This document shows positions 35,262 through 43,325 of a stretch of 64,000 nt of DNA, one piece after another. The notes beneath the pieces are model-generated. The model did no database searches and was not told the DNA's origin. It saw nothing but the letters and a program-made list of their open reading frames with translations. The DNA lies in the NCBI RefSeq assembly GCF_003045775.1, contig NZ_PXNS01000002.1, positions 62,001-126,000 on the forward strand, in the 5' to 3' direction. Position 1 is the stretch's first letter, and every line of letters begins with the position of its first letter. Position numbers and translations under genes: made by a program. This DNA is from Halomonas litopenaei (GTDB taxonomy: Bacteria > Pseudomonadota > Gammaproteobacteria > Pseudomonadales > Halomonadaceae).

Positions 35262-36949
35262 GCGACGTCGATCATATTGTTGTCGGGGGCGGGGCCGCCG
35301 GGTGCGTGGTAGCCGCCCGCCTGGTGCGCGAGCAGGGTGCCAGGGTGCTGCTGCTGGAGGCGGGCTCGTCCCACCACCACCCGCTGCTCGACATGCCCCC
35401 GGGCATCTTCAAGATGATCAATGGCTCGAAGTTCATGCGCTATCACCAGACCGAGCCGCAGGCTCATCTGGGGGGACGGGTCCATGACATTCCCCAGGGT
35501 CACGTGCTCGGCGGCGGCACCTCGGTCAATGCCCAGGTCTACATGCGCGGGCGGCCCGAGGACTACGACGACTGGGATCGGCGACTCGCCGGCAACGCGG
35601 CGAGGGCCGACTGGTCCTGGCAAGGGGTGCTCGAGCACTTTCGCCGGATGGAGGACAACGACCGTCTGGTCAATGAACACCATGGGCGCGGCGGGCCACT
35701 CAAGGTCTCTGATCCCGGTCATGTGGATGTGGCCTCGCGCTGGTTTATCCAGGCCGCCCAGGCGGCGGGGCTGCCCTACAACGGCGACTTCAATGGCGAG
35801 CGTCAGACCGGGGTCGGCTTCTATCAGTTCATGAATCGGGCGGGCAAGCGCTGCTCTGCCGCCTACGCCTACGTAGAGCCGCTGCGCGAGCACCCGGGGC
35901 TCGAGGTCGCGCTCGACTGTGAGGTCCAGCAGGTGCTGGTCGAAGACGGACGTGCCGTGGGCGTCGAGTACCGCGACCGCAAGGGCAAGGTGCACCGGGT
36001 GCGCGCGCAGGGCGAGGTGATCCTGGCGGCGGGTGCGCTGGTGACCCCGAAGCTTCTGATGCTCTCGGGTATCGGGCCGGCCGAGCAATTGGCGCAGCAC
36101 GGCATTGCGGTGAAGGCGGACCTGCCGGGGGTGGGGCAGAACCTGATCGACCACCCCGAGGTGCCGATCACCGCCTACGCCAGGACCCCGTGTGGCTACT
36201 ATCGCCAGGGCGTCGGCTGGCGGATGTTGGCCAACGGGCTCCAGTTCAAGCTGTTCGGCAGTGGCCCGGTGACCTCGGCCGGGGTCGAGGCGGGCGCCTT
36301 CGTCAACCCCGTCGATCCTCAGGCGGCACCGACCATCCAGGCCTTCTGCGTACCCATCGTCTACCTGGACCGGGATACCCGGGACGCGCTCAAGGACGAC
36401 TACGGCCTGACGGTGACCACCGTGGTGGTCAAGCCCAAGGCCAGAGGCAGCGTTCTTCTGCGCTCGGCCGACCCCGGCGACATGCCGCGGGTGTCGCCCA
36501 ACCTGCTCGGCCATCCCGACGATATGCAGGCGATGGTGGAAGGGCAGAAGTTCTTTCTGCGCGCCTTCGAACAGTCACCGCTCAAGGAAAACCTGCACGG
36601 TGTGGCCTTGCCCTTCGCCGGAAGCGGCGCCAGCGACGATGAGCTGCTCGAACACTGCCGACGCTTCGTCAAGACCAACTACCACCCGGCCGGTACTGCG
36701 GCCATGGGTGCCGATGACGACCCCATGGCGGTGCTCGACGCACGACTGCGGGTCCGTGGGGTGCGCGGGCTGAGGGTCTGCGACATGTCCGCGGTACCCG
36801 ATATACCCGCCGGCAACACCACCGCCCCGGCGATGATGCTGGGCAGCCGCTGCGCCGACTTTATCGGCGAGGATGCCGGCCTGGGCCAGGACGCCCGGCG
36901 CGACGCTGCAGCGCCCGAGGCGAAGGCCACCGGGGCGGCGATGCATTGA
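35258..36949 (+). CDS. GMC family oxidoreductase
   Basis: A 563-residue FAD enzyme of the glucose-methanol-choline family. The FAD motif VGGGAAGCVVAARL lies at the very N-terminus, followed by GHVLGGGTSVNAQVYMRGRPEDYDDW. The signature GALVTPKLLMLSGIG is central. The catalytic His is in TNYHPAGTAAMG, and VCDMSAVPDIPAGNTTAPAM closes the fold. No signal peptide is present. Initiation at GTG 35258 overlaps the gntR stop, with AGGAG eight bases ahead. It probably oxidises an alcohol or polyol that enters through the adjacent TRAP or ABC carrier. Confidence 0.9.
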   Translation: MSDVDHIVVGGGAAGCVVAARLVREQGARVLLLEAGSSHHHPLLDMPPGIFKMINGSKFMRYHQTEPQAHLGGRVHDIPQGHVLGGGTSVNAQVYMRGRPEDYDDWDRRLAGNAARADWSWQGVLEHFRRMEDNDRLVNEHHGRGGPLKVSDPGHVDVASRWFIQAAQAAGLPYNGDFNGERQTGVGFYQFMNRAGKRCSAAYAYVEPLREHPGLEVALDCEVQQVLVEDGRAVGVEYRDRKGKVHRVRAQGEVILAAGALVTPKLLMLSGIGPAEQLAQHGIAVKADLPGVGQNLIDHPEVPITAYARTPCGYYRQGVGWRMLANGLQFKLFGSGPVTSAGVEAGAFVNPVDPQAAPTIQAFCVPIVYLDRDTRDALKDDYGLTVTTVVVKPKARGSVLLRSADPGDMPRVSPNLLGHPDDMQAMVEGQKFFLRAFEQSPLKENLHGVALPFAGSGASDDELLEHCRRFVKTNYHPAGTAAMGADDDPMAVLDARLRVRGVRGLRVCDMSAVPDIPAGNTTAPAMMLGSRCADFIGEDAGLGQDARRDAAAPEAKATGAAMH

Positions 36950-36970
36950 TCTACTGAACGGATTTTCAAG

Positions 36971-37010
36971 CACCGACAGCAACCGACAGCAACCGACAGC
37001 AACCAATAGC
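36971..37010. repeat. 10-bp tandem repeat in the dctP leader
   Basis: Four decamers on the pattern AACCGACAGC (CACCGACAGC, AACCGACAGC twice, AACCAATAGC), immediately before the ribosome-binding site of dctP. It lies between the GMC gene and the TRAP genes. Confidence 0.85.
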
Positions 37011-37032
37011 AACAATGAAAAAGGAGCATCCG

Positions 37033-38007
37033 ATGACACGCCTGACTCTTCTGCCGCTGACCCTGAGCGTAGGTCTCGCCGCCGCAGCCAGTGCTGCCCA
37101 GGCTGCCGACACCGTCCAGTGGGCCCATGTGTACGAACCCTCCGAGGCCTACCATCACTGGGCCGAGTGGGGCGCCGAGCAGATCGCCGAGCGCACCGAC
37201 GGTCGCTACGAAGTGGAGGTCTTCCCCGCCTCGACCCTGGGCAAGGAGGTCGAGATCAACCAGGGGCTGGTGCTCGGCACCGTTGACATCATCTACACCG
37301 GCCAGAGCTTCGCCGCCCAGACCTACGGGCCGCTGGCGCTGTCCGACGCCCCCTTCGTGTTCCGTGACTACGAGCACTGGAAGGCCTACGCCGACAGCGA
37401 GCTGTTCGCGGAATTCGCCGACGGCTACCGTGATGCCTCCGGCGGCAACGTGATCCTGGGTGACTGCTACTACGGCCAGCGCCACGTGACCTCCAATACC
37501 CCCATCGTCGAGCCCGCAGACATGGAAGGCCTCAAGATTCGGGTGCCCAATGCGCCGATCTACAGCCTGTTCCCCCGTGCGGTCGGCGCCCAGCCGACAC
37601 CGGTGGCCTTCTCCGAGGTCTATCTGGCCCTGCAGCAGGGGGTGGTGGACGCCCAGGAGAACCCCTTGCCGACCATCCGCGCCAAGAAATTCTACGAGGT
37701 CCAGGACTACATCAACCTGACCGGCCACGTGACCGGCTCCAACCTGATCGTTGCCGGCGGTCCCTTCTTCAACGGCCTGTCCGAGGAGGATCAGCAGATC
37801 TTCCGCGAGGTGCTCGGCGAGGTGGCCAGGAAGGTCTCCGACGATGTGCGCGAGCAGGAGCTGGCTTCCATCGACTGGTTCAAGGAGCAGGGCGTGGAGG
37901 TGCTGGAGGTAGAGCGTGAGGCCTTCCGCGAGAAGACGTTGCCGGTGCTCAACGGCGACGAGGCGACCTGGACCCAGGAACAATTCGATCGCTTGCAGGC
38001 GCTGTAA
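37033..38007 (+). CDS. dctP: TRAP transporter substrate-binding protein (DctP)
   Basis: A 324-residue periplasmic binding protein of the DctP family. The signal peptide ends near AAQAADTVQ. The mature protein has the family pattern EWGAEQIAERTDGRYEVEVFPASTLGKEVE, then GLKIRVPNAPIYS with the carboxylate-binding Arg, and AFSEVYLALQQGVVDAQENPLPTI. It should bind a carboxylate ligand through that Arg. AAGGAG lies seven bases before the ATG at 37033; an ATG at 37015 lacks one. dctQ and dctM follow. Confidence 0.93.
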   Translation: MTRLTLLPLTLSVGLAAAASAAQAADTVQWAHVYEPSEAYHHWAEWGAEQIAERTDGRYEVEVFPASTLGKEVEINQGLVLGTVDIIYTGQSFAAQTYGPLALSDAPFVFRDYEHWKAYADSELFAEFADGYRDASGGNVILGDCYYGQRHVTSNTPIVEPADMEGLKIRVPNAPIYSLFPRAVGAQPTPVAFSEVYLALQQGVVDAQENPLPTIRAKKFYEVQDYINLTGHVTGSNLIVAGGPFFNGLSEEDQQIFREVLGEVARKVSDDVREQELASIDWFKEQGVEVLEVEREAFREKTLPVLNGDEATWTQEQFDRLQAL

Positions 38008-38025
38008 CGCCTCGGGAATAACATT

Positions 38026-38637
38026 ATGAACCACACTGACAGCGAGGCTATGGGCTCCGCACGGGCATCCCGGGAGGATGCCCGTGAGGGGCCGCAAGGC
38101 CCGGATATCGACTTTGACGACGACGGCCCGACCTTCGCCTGGCGCGACATCGGGCTTGAGGACGCGCTCACCCTGGTGGTCTTCTGGACCATGGCAGCGG
38201 TGGTGTTCGCCCAGTTCTTCAGCCGCTACGTGCTTGGCTCGCCGCTGGGCTGGACCGAGGAGGTCGCCCGCTATCTGCTGATCTGCGTCGGCTTTCTGGC
38301 GGCGACCGTGGGGGTGCGCAAGCGCAGCCACATCCGCCTCGAACTGCTGTATCGCTACCTTCCCCTGCGTGCCTCGGCGGCGATGATCTGGCTGGTCGAC
38401 CTGGGCCAGCTCGTCTATTTCGTGCTGCTGGGGTGGGTCACCTGGAAGATCCTGCCGCTGATGAGTGCACAGAAGATGACCTCGATGGCGGTCGGCATGG
38501 ACACACTCTACAGCGTGGTGCTGTTGAGCATCGCCATCATGGCGCTGCGTCAGGCCTGGCAGCTGGTGCGGGCGAGCGGTCCGAAACAGTGGCTGGCGGC
38601 GCAGCGAGCTGAGACCACCGGCGAGGAGGCATCATGA
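38026..38637 (+). CDS. dctQ: TRAP transporter small permease (DctQ)
   Basis: A 203-residue protein with four helices (about 45-65, 80-100, 118-140, 155-175). A long acidic cytoplasmic N-terminus of about 40 residues precedes them. LGWTEEVARYLLICVGFLAATVGVRKRSHI is the DctQ signature. Its stop overlaps the dctM start by four bases (ATGA), as in most TRAP operons. Confidence 0.9.
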   Translation: MNHTDSEAMGSARASREDAREGPQGPDIDFDDDGPTFAWRDIGLEDALTLVVFWTMAAVVFAQFFSRYVLGSPLGWTEEVARYLLICVGFLAATVGVRKRSHIRLELLYRYLPLRASAAMIWLVDLGQLVYFVLLGWVTWKILPLMSAQKMTSMAVGMDTLYSVVLLSIAIMALRQAWQLVRASGPKQWLAAQRAETTGEEAS

Positions 38638-39914
38638 CGCTACTGGTCCTGTTCGGCGGCCTGCTGCTGATGCTGGTGATGGGCTTCCCGGTGATGGTGG
38701 CGCTTGGCGCCTCGTCGCTGGCGGCGATCCTGGTGGATGGCAGCGTCCCCGACTTTATCGTGCTGCACCGTATGGTCGGCGGCATGGACAGCTTCCCGCT
38801 GCTGTCGATTCCCTTCTTTGTCCTGGCCGGTGCGCTGATGAACTCCGCCGGCATCACCAGTCGTATCTTCGACTTCGCCAGGGCCCTGGTGGGCTGGATG
38901 CCCGGGGGGCTCGGCCACGTCAACGTCGGCGCCTCGGTCATCTTTGCCGGCATGTCCGGTGCCGCGGTGGCCGACGCCGGTGGGCTCGGCGCGATCGAGA
39001 TCAAGGCGATGCGCCGGGCGGGCTATGATCCGGGCTTTTCGGTGGGCATCACCGCTGCCTCGTCCACCATCGGGCCGATCATTCCGCCTAGCCTGCCGCT
39101 GGTCATCTACGGCGTGATGGCCTCGGCCTCGATCGGTCAGCTGTTCGCCGCCGGCCTGGTCCCGGGACTGTTGATGGCGCTTTCGCTGATGCTGATGGTG
39201 GCCTGGTACGCGGTGCGTTATCAGTATCCGCGTGACGTCGGCTTCGCCCTGGGCTGGATCGCCTTGACCTTCCGTCGTGCCTTTCTATCGCTGCTGACCC
39301 CGGTGATCATCGTCGGCGGCATCGTGCTTGGCATCTTCACCGCGACCGAGGCCGCCATCGCCGCGGTGATCTACGCCATGCTGCTGGGGGCGGTGGTCTA
39401 TCGCACCCTGACCTTCAAGAGGCTGCTGGCGGTCACCATGGAGACCATCGAGACCACCGGGATCATCATGATGATCATCGCCGCCTCGTCGATCTTCTCC
39501 TGGCTGCTGACCAGTCATCATGTGGCCGAGAACTTCGCCAACTGGATGCTGGCGGTTACCTCCAACCCCACCATCATCCTGCTGTTGATGACGCTGATCC
39601 TGTTCGTGGTGGGCTGCTTCATGGAAACCATCGCGGCGATCACCATCCTGGTGCCGATCCTGCTGCCGATCGCGGTCAATCTGGGCGTCGACCCGGTGCA
39701 GTTCGGTATCGTCATGGTGCTGAACCTGATGATTGGCCTGCTGACGCCACCGGTGGGACTGGTGCTCTACGTGCTCTCGCAGGTGTCCAAGGTGCCCTTC
39801 GAACGCTGCGCCTCGGCGACCCTGCCGTTCCTGATCCCGCTGTTGATCGTGTTGATGCTGGTCACCTTCGTGCCCTCCATCTCGCTGTGGCTGCCGACCT
39901 TGATCTATCGCTAG
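38634..39914 (+). CDS. dctM: TRAP transporter large permease (DctM)
   Basis: A 426-residue DctM/SiaM-type carrier with about 12 helices. Motifs include SIPFFVLAGALMNSAGIT, GMSGAAVADAGGLGAIEIKAMRRAGYDPGFSVGITAASSTIGPIIPPS, and a second inverted half with TATEAAIAAVIYA and LLTPPVGLVLYV. It uses a sodium gradient to import the DctP-bound carboxylate. The TAG stop contributes the TA after which copy D of the dispersed element starts. Confidence 0.95.
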   Translation: MTLLVLFGGLLLMLVMGFPVMVALGASSLAAILVDGSVPDFIVLHRMVGGMDSFPLLSIPFFVLAGALMNSAGITSRIFDFARALVGWMPGGLGHVNVGASVIFAGMSGAAVADAGGLGAIEIKAMRRAGYDPGFSVGITAASSTIGPIIPPSLPLVIYGVMASASIGQLFAAGLVPGLLMALSLMLMVAWYAVRYQYPRDVGFALGWIALTFRRAFLSLLTPVIIVGGIVLGIFTATEAAIAAVIYAMLLGAVVYRTLTFKRLLAVTMETIETTGIIMMIIAASSIFSWLLTSHHVAENFANWMLAVTSNPTIILLLMTLILFVVGCFMETIAAITILVPILLPIAVNLGVDPVQFGIVMVLNLMIGLLTPPVGLVLYVLSQVSKVPFERCASATLPFLIPLLIVLMLVTFVPSISLWLPTLIYR

Positions 39915-40054
39915 GCGCTGTCCGAAAAGTCGACGAGCGAAGGTTAGACAAGGCAAAAATCGGTGAGTAAGCGCAGTTTACGGGGTGTAAATGAGCATTT
40001 TGATCCGATTTTTAACGCCGTATTACCGAGCGCAGGCACTTTTCAGACAAGCCC
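39914..40054. repeat. Dispersed palindromic element (MITE-like), copy D, TA-flanked
   Basis: A 141-bp element nearly identical to copy B and in the same orientation. Ends are GGCGCTGTCCGAAAAGT and ACTTTTCAGACAAGCCC. TA flanks it at 39912-39913 (inside the dctM stop codon) and 40055-40056. Removing element and one TA leaves CGCTAGCATC, that is CTAG with the stop codon intact. Confidence 0.93.
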
Positions 40055-40097
40055 TAGCATCGAGCAGGCAAGGGGACACGTTGCGCCCCTGACAACC

Positions 40098-40127
40098 AAC
40101 GCCCCCGACGTCTTCGTCGGGGGCGTT
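40098..40127 (-). terminator. Rho-independent terminator at convergent gene ends
   Basis: Stem AACGCCCCCGACG/CGTCGGGGGCGTT with a four-base loop, the same 13-bp stem as the terminator at 19164. It lies between copy D and the kduD stop. The T-rich side is short on both strands. Confidence 0.7.
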
Positions 40128-40160
40128 TGCGTAGGAGGGCGCGATGGTGCGTCCTCCTGC

Positions 40161-40925
40161 CTATCGCCCCATCCAGCCGCCGTCCACGGTCATCACGCTG
40201 CCGTGCATATAGTCCGAGGCGCTGGAGGCCAGAAACACCACCGGTCCCTTGAAGTCAGCGGCGTCCCCCCAGCGACCGGCGGGGATGCGCGCGAGGATAT
40301 CGCGGGAACGCTCGGGATCGTCGCGCAGTGCCTGGGTGTTGTCGGTGGCGATGTAACCCGGAGCGATGGCGTTGACGTTGACCCCGTGGGCCGCCCATTC
40401 GTTGGCGAAGGCCTTGGTCAACTGGGCGATGCCGCCCTTGCTGGCGGCGTAGCCGGGCACGGTGATGCCGCCCTGAAACGACAGCAGCGAGGCGGTGAAG
40501 ATCACCTTGCCGCTGCCTCGCGCGACCATCTGCCTGCCGATCTCCCGGGTCAGCATGAAGGGGGCGCTCAGATTGACGTCGATGACCCTGTCCCACAGCG
40601 CATCGGTGTGCTCGGTGGCGGGGGCGCGTTCGATGGTGCCGGCGTTGTTGACCAGGATATCGATACGCCGGTCGGCAAGCTGCTCGACCATCGCCATCAG
40701 CGCGCTGCGGTCCGACAGGTCGCAGGCGATCCCTGTGCAGTCTCGCCCCAGGGCGCGAACTCGCTCGCCCAGGTCGCCGCCGTCGGCGGCCATGTTGGCG
40801 CTGACGGCGATGATGTCGGTACCGGCTTCGGCCAGGCCCAGCGCCATGGCCGCGCCGATGCCGCGTCTCGCGCCTGTCACCAGGGCGGTCTTGCCGTCGA
40901 GTGCAAAGGTCGTCAGTACAGCCAT
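40161..40925 (-). CDS. kduD: 2-deoxy-D-gluconate 3-dehydrogenase-like SDR (KduD)
   Basis: A 254-residue SDR with TGARRGIGAAMALGLAEAG, NNAG and YAASK. The C-terminal half follows E. coli KduD closely (NVNAIAPGYIATDNTQALR, ERSRDILARIPAGRWG, FLASSASDYMHG, VDGGWMGR). KduD interconverts keto-deoxy-uronates in pectin/alginate and hexuronate breakdown. The ATG at 40925 has AGGAG seven bases ahead; the 13-codon upstream extension is not used. It converges on the TRAP operon. Confidence 0.88.
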   Translation of the reverse strand: MAVLTTFALDGKTALVTGARRGIGAAMALGLAEAGTDIIAVSANMAADGGDLGERVRALGRDCTGIACDLSDRSALMAMVEQLADRRIDILVNNAGTIERAPATEHTDALWDRVIDVNLSAPFMLTREIGRQMVARGSGKVIFTASLLSFQGGITVPGYAASKGGIAQLTKAFANEWAAHGVNVNAIAPGYIATDNTQALRDDPERSRDILARIPAGRWGDAADFKGPVVFLASSASDYMHGSVMTVDGGWMGR

Positions 40926-41319
40926 CGAAAATCTCCTGAGTGATCGGACAGGCATGTATAGCAACGGGGGGTATCAGCCTAGTGGGCATCCCGGGCGCGG
41001 GAAAGGCCGGGGAGGGGCATCGTGCGGATGGCAGTGCTCCGTCTCGACCACATCTTGTACCTTCTAAAGACAAATTCTTTCTTATTAGACCTATGTCTAA
41101 GGGGTAGGCATATTGATCGATCCTGAGTGGAAGTTGTTTTTCAAATAATTGAAAGGTAACGATTAAATTGACTGTTTCGGGTTATCGATGTGGTCTAGAG
41201 TGCCGTAGAAAGGTCAAGATAAAAGCCAAGTTGTAAAAAGTTGTTTGAAAAGCCTTCCGGCGCTTCCTATAGTGACTCCGTCAACGAACAACCCAGTTTG
41301 CCAGCGATAGGCGGAGCCC
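40926..41319. promoter_or_regulatory. AT-rich divergent control region with two inverted repeats
   Basis: The 394-base gap between kduD and the RraA-like gene contains no gene. Its right two thirds are AT-rich. Two palindromes stand out: TTAGAC/GTCTAA around four bases (41085-41100) and TTTCAA/TTGAAA around four bases (41139-41154). These are candidate operators for an unidentified regulator of the RraA-TTT operon. Confidence 0.55.
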
Positions 41320-42066
41320 ATGAGCATCATCAACGATTACCCCCACGCAGAGCTGTCCAACCTGACCCGCGAGCGACTGATGCGGGCTTCGACGGCGTCG
41401 CTGCACACCCTGCTGCACAAGCGGGGTCTGAAGAACACCTATATCCAGAACGTCGGTCGCATGAACAAGAGCCAGGTCAAGATGGTGGGGCAGGCCTACA
41501 CCCTGCGCTATATCCCGGCCCGCGAGGACCTGGACGTGGTGGCCGCCTTCCGTGATCCGGAGCACCCCCAGCGTCTGGCCGTGGAAAGTGTGCCGCCTGG
41601 CCGCGTACTGGTATCCGACTGCCGTCAGGATGCCAGCGCCGCGAGTGCCGGCAGCATTCTGCTGACCCGCCTGCAGGTGCGCGAATGTGCGGGCTTTGTG
41701 TCGGACGCCGGTGTGCGTGACTCGGAGTACGCCGAGAGCATGTCGATGCCGGTGTTCTGCACCAAGCCCAGCGCCCCGACCAACCTGACCAAGCACCACG
41801 CGGTGGATATCCAGCAGCCCATCGGCTGTGGCGGCGTGCCGGTCTATCCCGGCGACGTGCTGGTCGGCGACGGCGACGGCGTCATGGTGGTGCCGCTCGA
41901 GCTGGCCGACGAGATCGCCGAAGAAGCCAGTGGCATGGAGGCCTTCGAAGCCTACGTGCTGGACAAGGTCAACAACGGCGCGGCGGTCATCGGTCTTTAT
42001 CCGCCCAACGAACAGGCCCAGGAGGAGTACCAGGCCTACCTGCGCGAGCAGAAGTCTCGCGGCTGA
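41320..42066 (+). CDS. RraA-family protein (putative aldolase)
   Basis: A 248-residue member of the RraA/HMG-CHA aldolase family. The conserved VSDAGVRDSEYAES carries the Arg-Asp pair used in metal-dependent aldolases of this fold, and GGVPVYPGDVLVGDGDGVMVVPLE is the family block. It is longer than E. coli RraA (about 160 residues), like enzymes cleaving hydroxy-keto-dicarboxylates. GGCGGAG precedes the ATG. Being first in an operon with a TTT carrier, it more likely degrades an imported organic acid than inhibits RNase E. Confidence 0.85.
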   Translation: MSIINDYPHAELSNLTRERLMRASTASLHTLLHKRGLKNTYIQNVGRMNKSQVKMVGQAYTLRYIPAREDLDVVAAFRDPEHPQRLAVESVPPGRVLVSDCRQDASAASAGSILLTRLQVRECAGFVSDAGVRDSEYAESMSMPVFCTKPSAPTNLTKHHAVDIQQPIGCGGVPVYPGDVLVGDGDGVMVVPLELADEIAEEASGMEAFEAYVLDKVNNGAAVIGLYPPNEQAQEEYQAYLREQKSRG

Positions 42067-42141
42067 AGCAGGAGTCGCGCGGCCAGACAAGCGCCGCCTC
42101 ATCTATCCCCACACAATCACAAAATAATTCCAGGAGTCGCC

Positions 42142-43161
42142 ATGTTTGCTCTCACTCCCCTCAACGCCACCCTCAGCACGACCCTGCGCAAGCGCCTGAT
42201 CAAGGGCGCGACCGGCGCTACCCTGGCCGGTGTGGCGCTGGCCGCGGTCGTCGCCGTGCCGACGGCCCAGGCCGACTTCCCCCAGCGTGACATCCGCATG
42301 ATCGTGCCCTGGCCCGCCGGCGGCGGCGCGGATGCCATCTCGCGCAAGATCAGCAACCTGGCCGAGCAGTCGCTGCCGACCTCGATCTACGTCGAGAATA
42401 TCGGCGGGGCGGTGACCGCCACCGGCCTGATGCAGTTGGCCAAGGCGCGTCCCGACGGCCACACCATCGGTGTGCTGACCTACGACAGCGTCGTCACCCT
42501 GCCGCGGGGCAACATGGTGCCCGGCTACTCGCTGGACAAGCTCGAGCCGTTCGCCCGCGTGACCCAAGAAGCCGACGCCATCGTGGTATCCAAGCAGTCG
42601 GGCTTCACCTCCTACGAGGAGCTGATCGAGGCGGCCAGGGAAAATCCCGGCACGGTGCGCATCGGTGTGGCGCCCCAAGGCTCTGGCCCCTACCTGGCGG
42701 TACGTCGCCTGGAGGCGGCCACCGGGGTCACCTTCAACGTGATCTCCTATCCGGGGTCGTCCACCGCCGAGGCCGAGGCGCTGCTGTCCGGCGAGATCGA
42801 CGCCGCCATCTCGAGCCTGGGGGACTTCTCCGGAATCCTGTCCTCGGGTGACGCCCTTGGCGTGGTCGAGCTGTCCGGTTCGCAGAACCCGGCCTATCCC
42901 GAGGTGCCGCCGATCTCCGAATTCGACGTGGATCTCGAGACCGGCAGCTTCATCGTGCTGGCGGCGCCGGCCAATACCCCGGAAGACGCCATCGAGACCC
43001 TGGAGTCGACCTACCACGAGGCTTACCAGAGCGACGAGTTCCAGCAGTGGGTCACCAGTATCGGTGTCACCCCGGGCTGGCTCGGCAGCGAGGAAGTCAA
43101 CGAGTGGATCGGCAGCTACCAGGAGCGGACCTTCGCCGCCATGGATGAGCTGGACCTGTAA
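42142..43161 (+). CDS. tctC: Tripartite tricarboxylate transporter binding protein (TctC), system 1
   Basis: A 339-residue periplasmic Bug-family binding protein. A long signal peptide ends near PTAQADFPQ. The mature N-terminus RDIRMIVPWPAGGGADAISRKI is the TctC signature, followed by YVENIGGAVTATGLMQLAKARPDGHTIG. Bug proteins bind di- and tricarboxylates and related acids. AGGAG precedes the ATG. It follows the RraA-like gene by 75 bases and precedes tctB and tctA. Confidence 0.92.
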   Translation: MFALTPLNATLSTTLRKRLIKGATGATLAGVALAAVVAVPTAQADFPQRDIRMIVPWPAGGGADAISRKISNLAEQSLPTSIYVENIGGAVTATGLMQLAKARPDGHTIGVLTYDSVVTLPRGNMVPGYSLDKLEPFARVTQEADAIVVSKQSGFTSYEELIEAARENPGTVRIGVAPQGSGPYLAVRRLEAATGVTFNVISYPGSSTAEAEALLSGEIDAAISSLGDFSGILSSGDALGVVELSGSQNPAYPEVPPISEFDVDLETGSFIVLAAPANTPEDAIETLESTYHEAYQSDEFQQWVTSIGVTPGWLGSEEVNEWIGSYQERTFAAMDELDL

Positions 43162-43325
43162 TCCCCGGGCGGAAAGCGCCTGACTGTCGAACGGCGACCT
43201 TCCGCCTCCTGCCATCATCTGGAGCGGGCGGGTAGAGCTCCCACCTCTGCCGGCCCGCTTCACTTCCCTTCCAACGAACACTGTGTTGTCGGTCTCCCGC
43301 CATTGGGGGCCGAGAGAGGTTTCGC

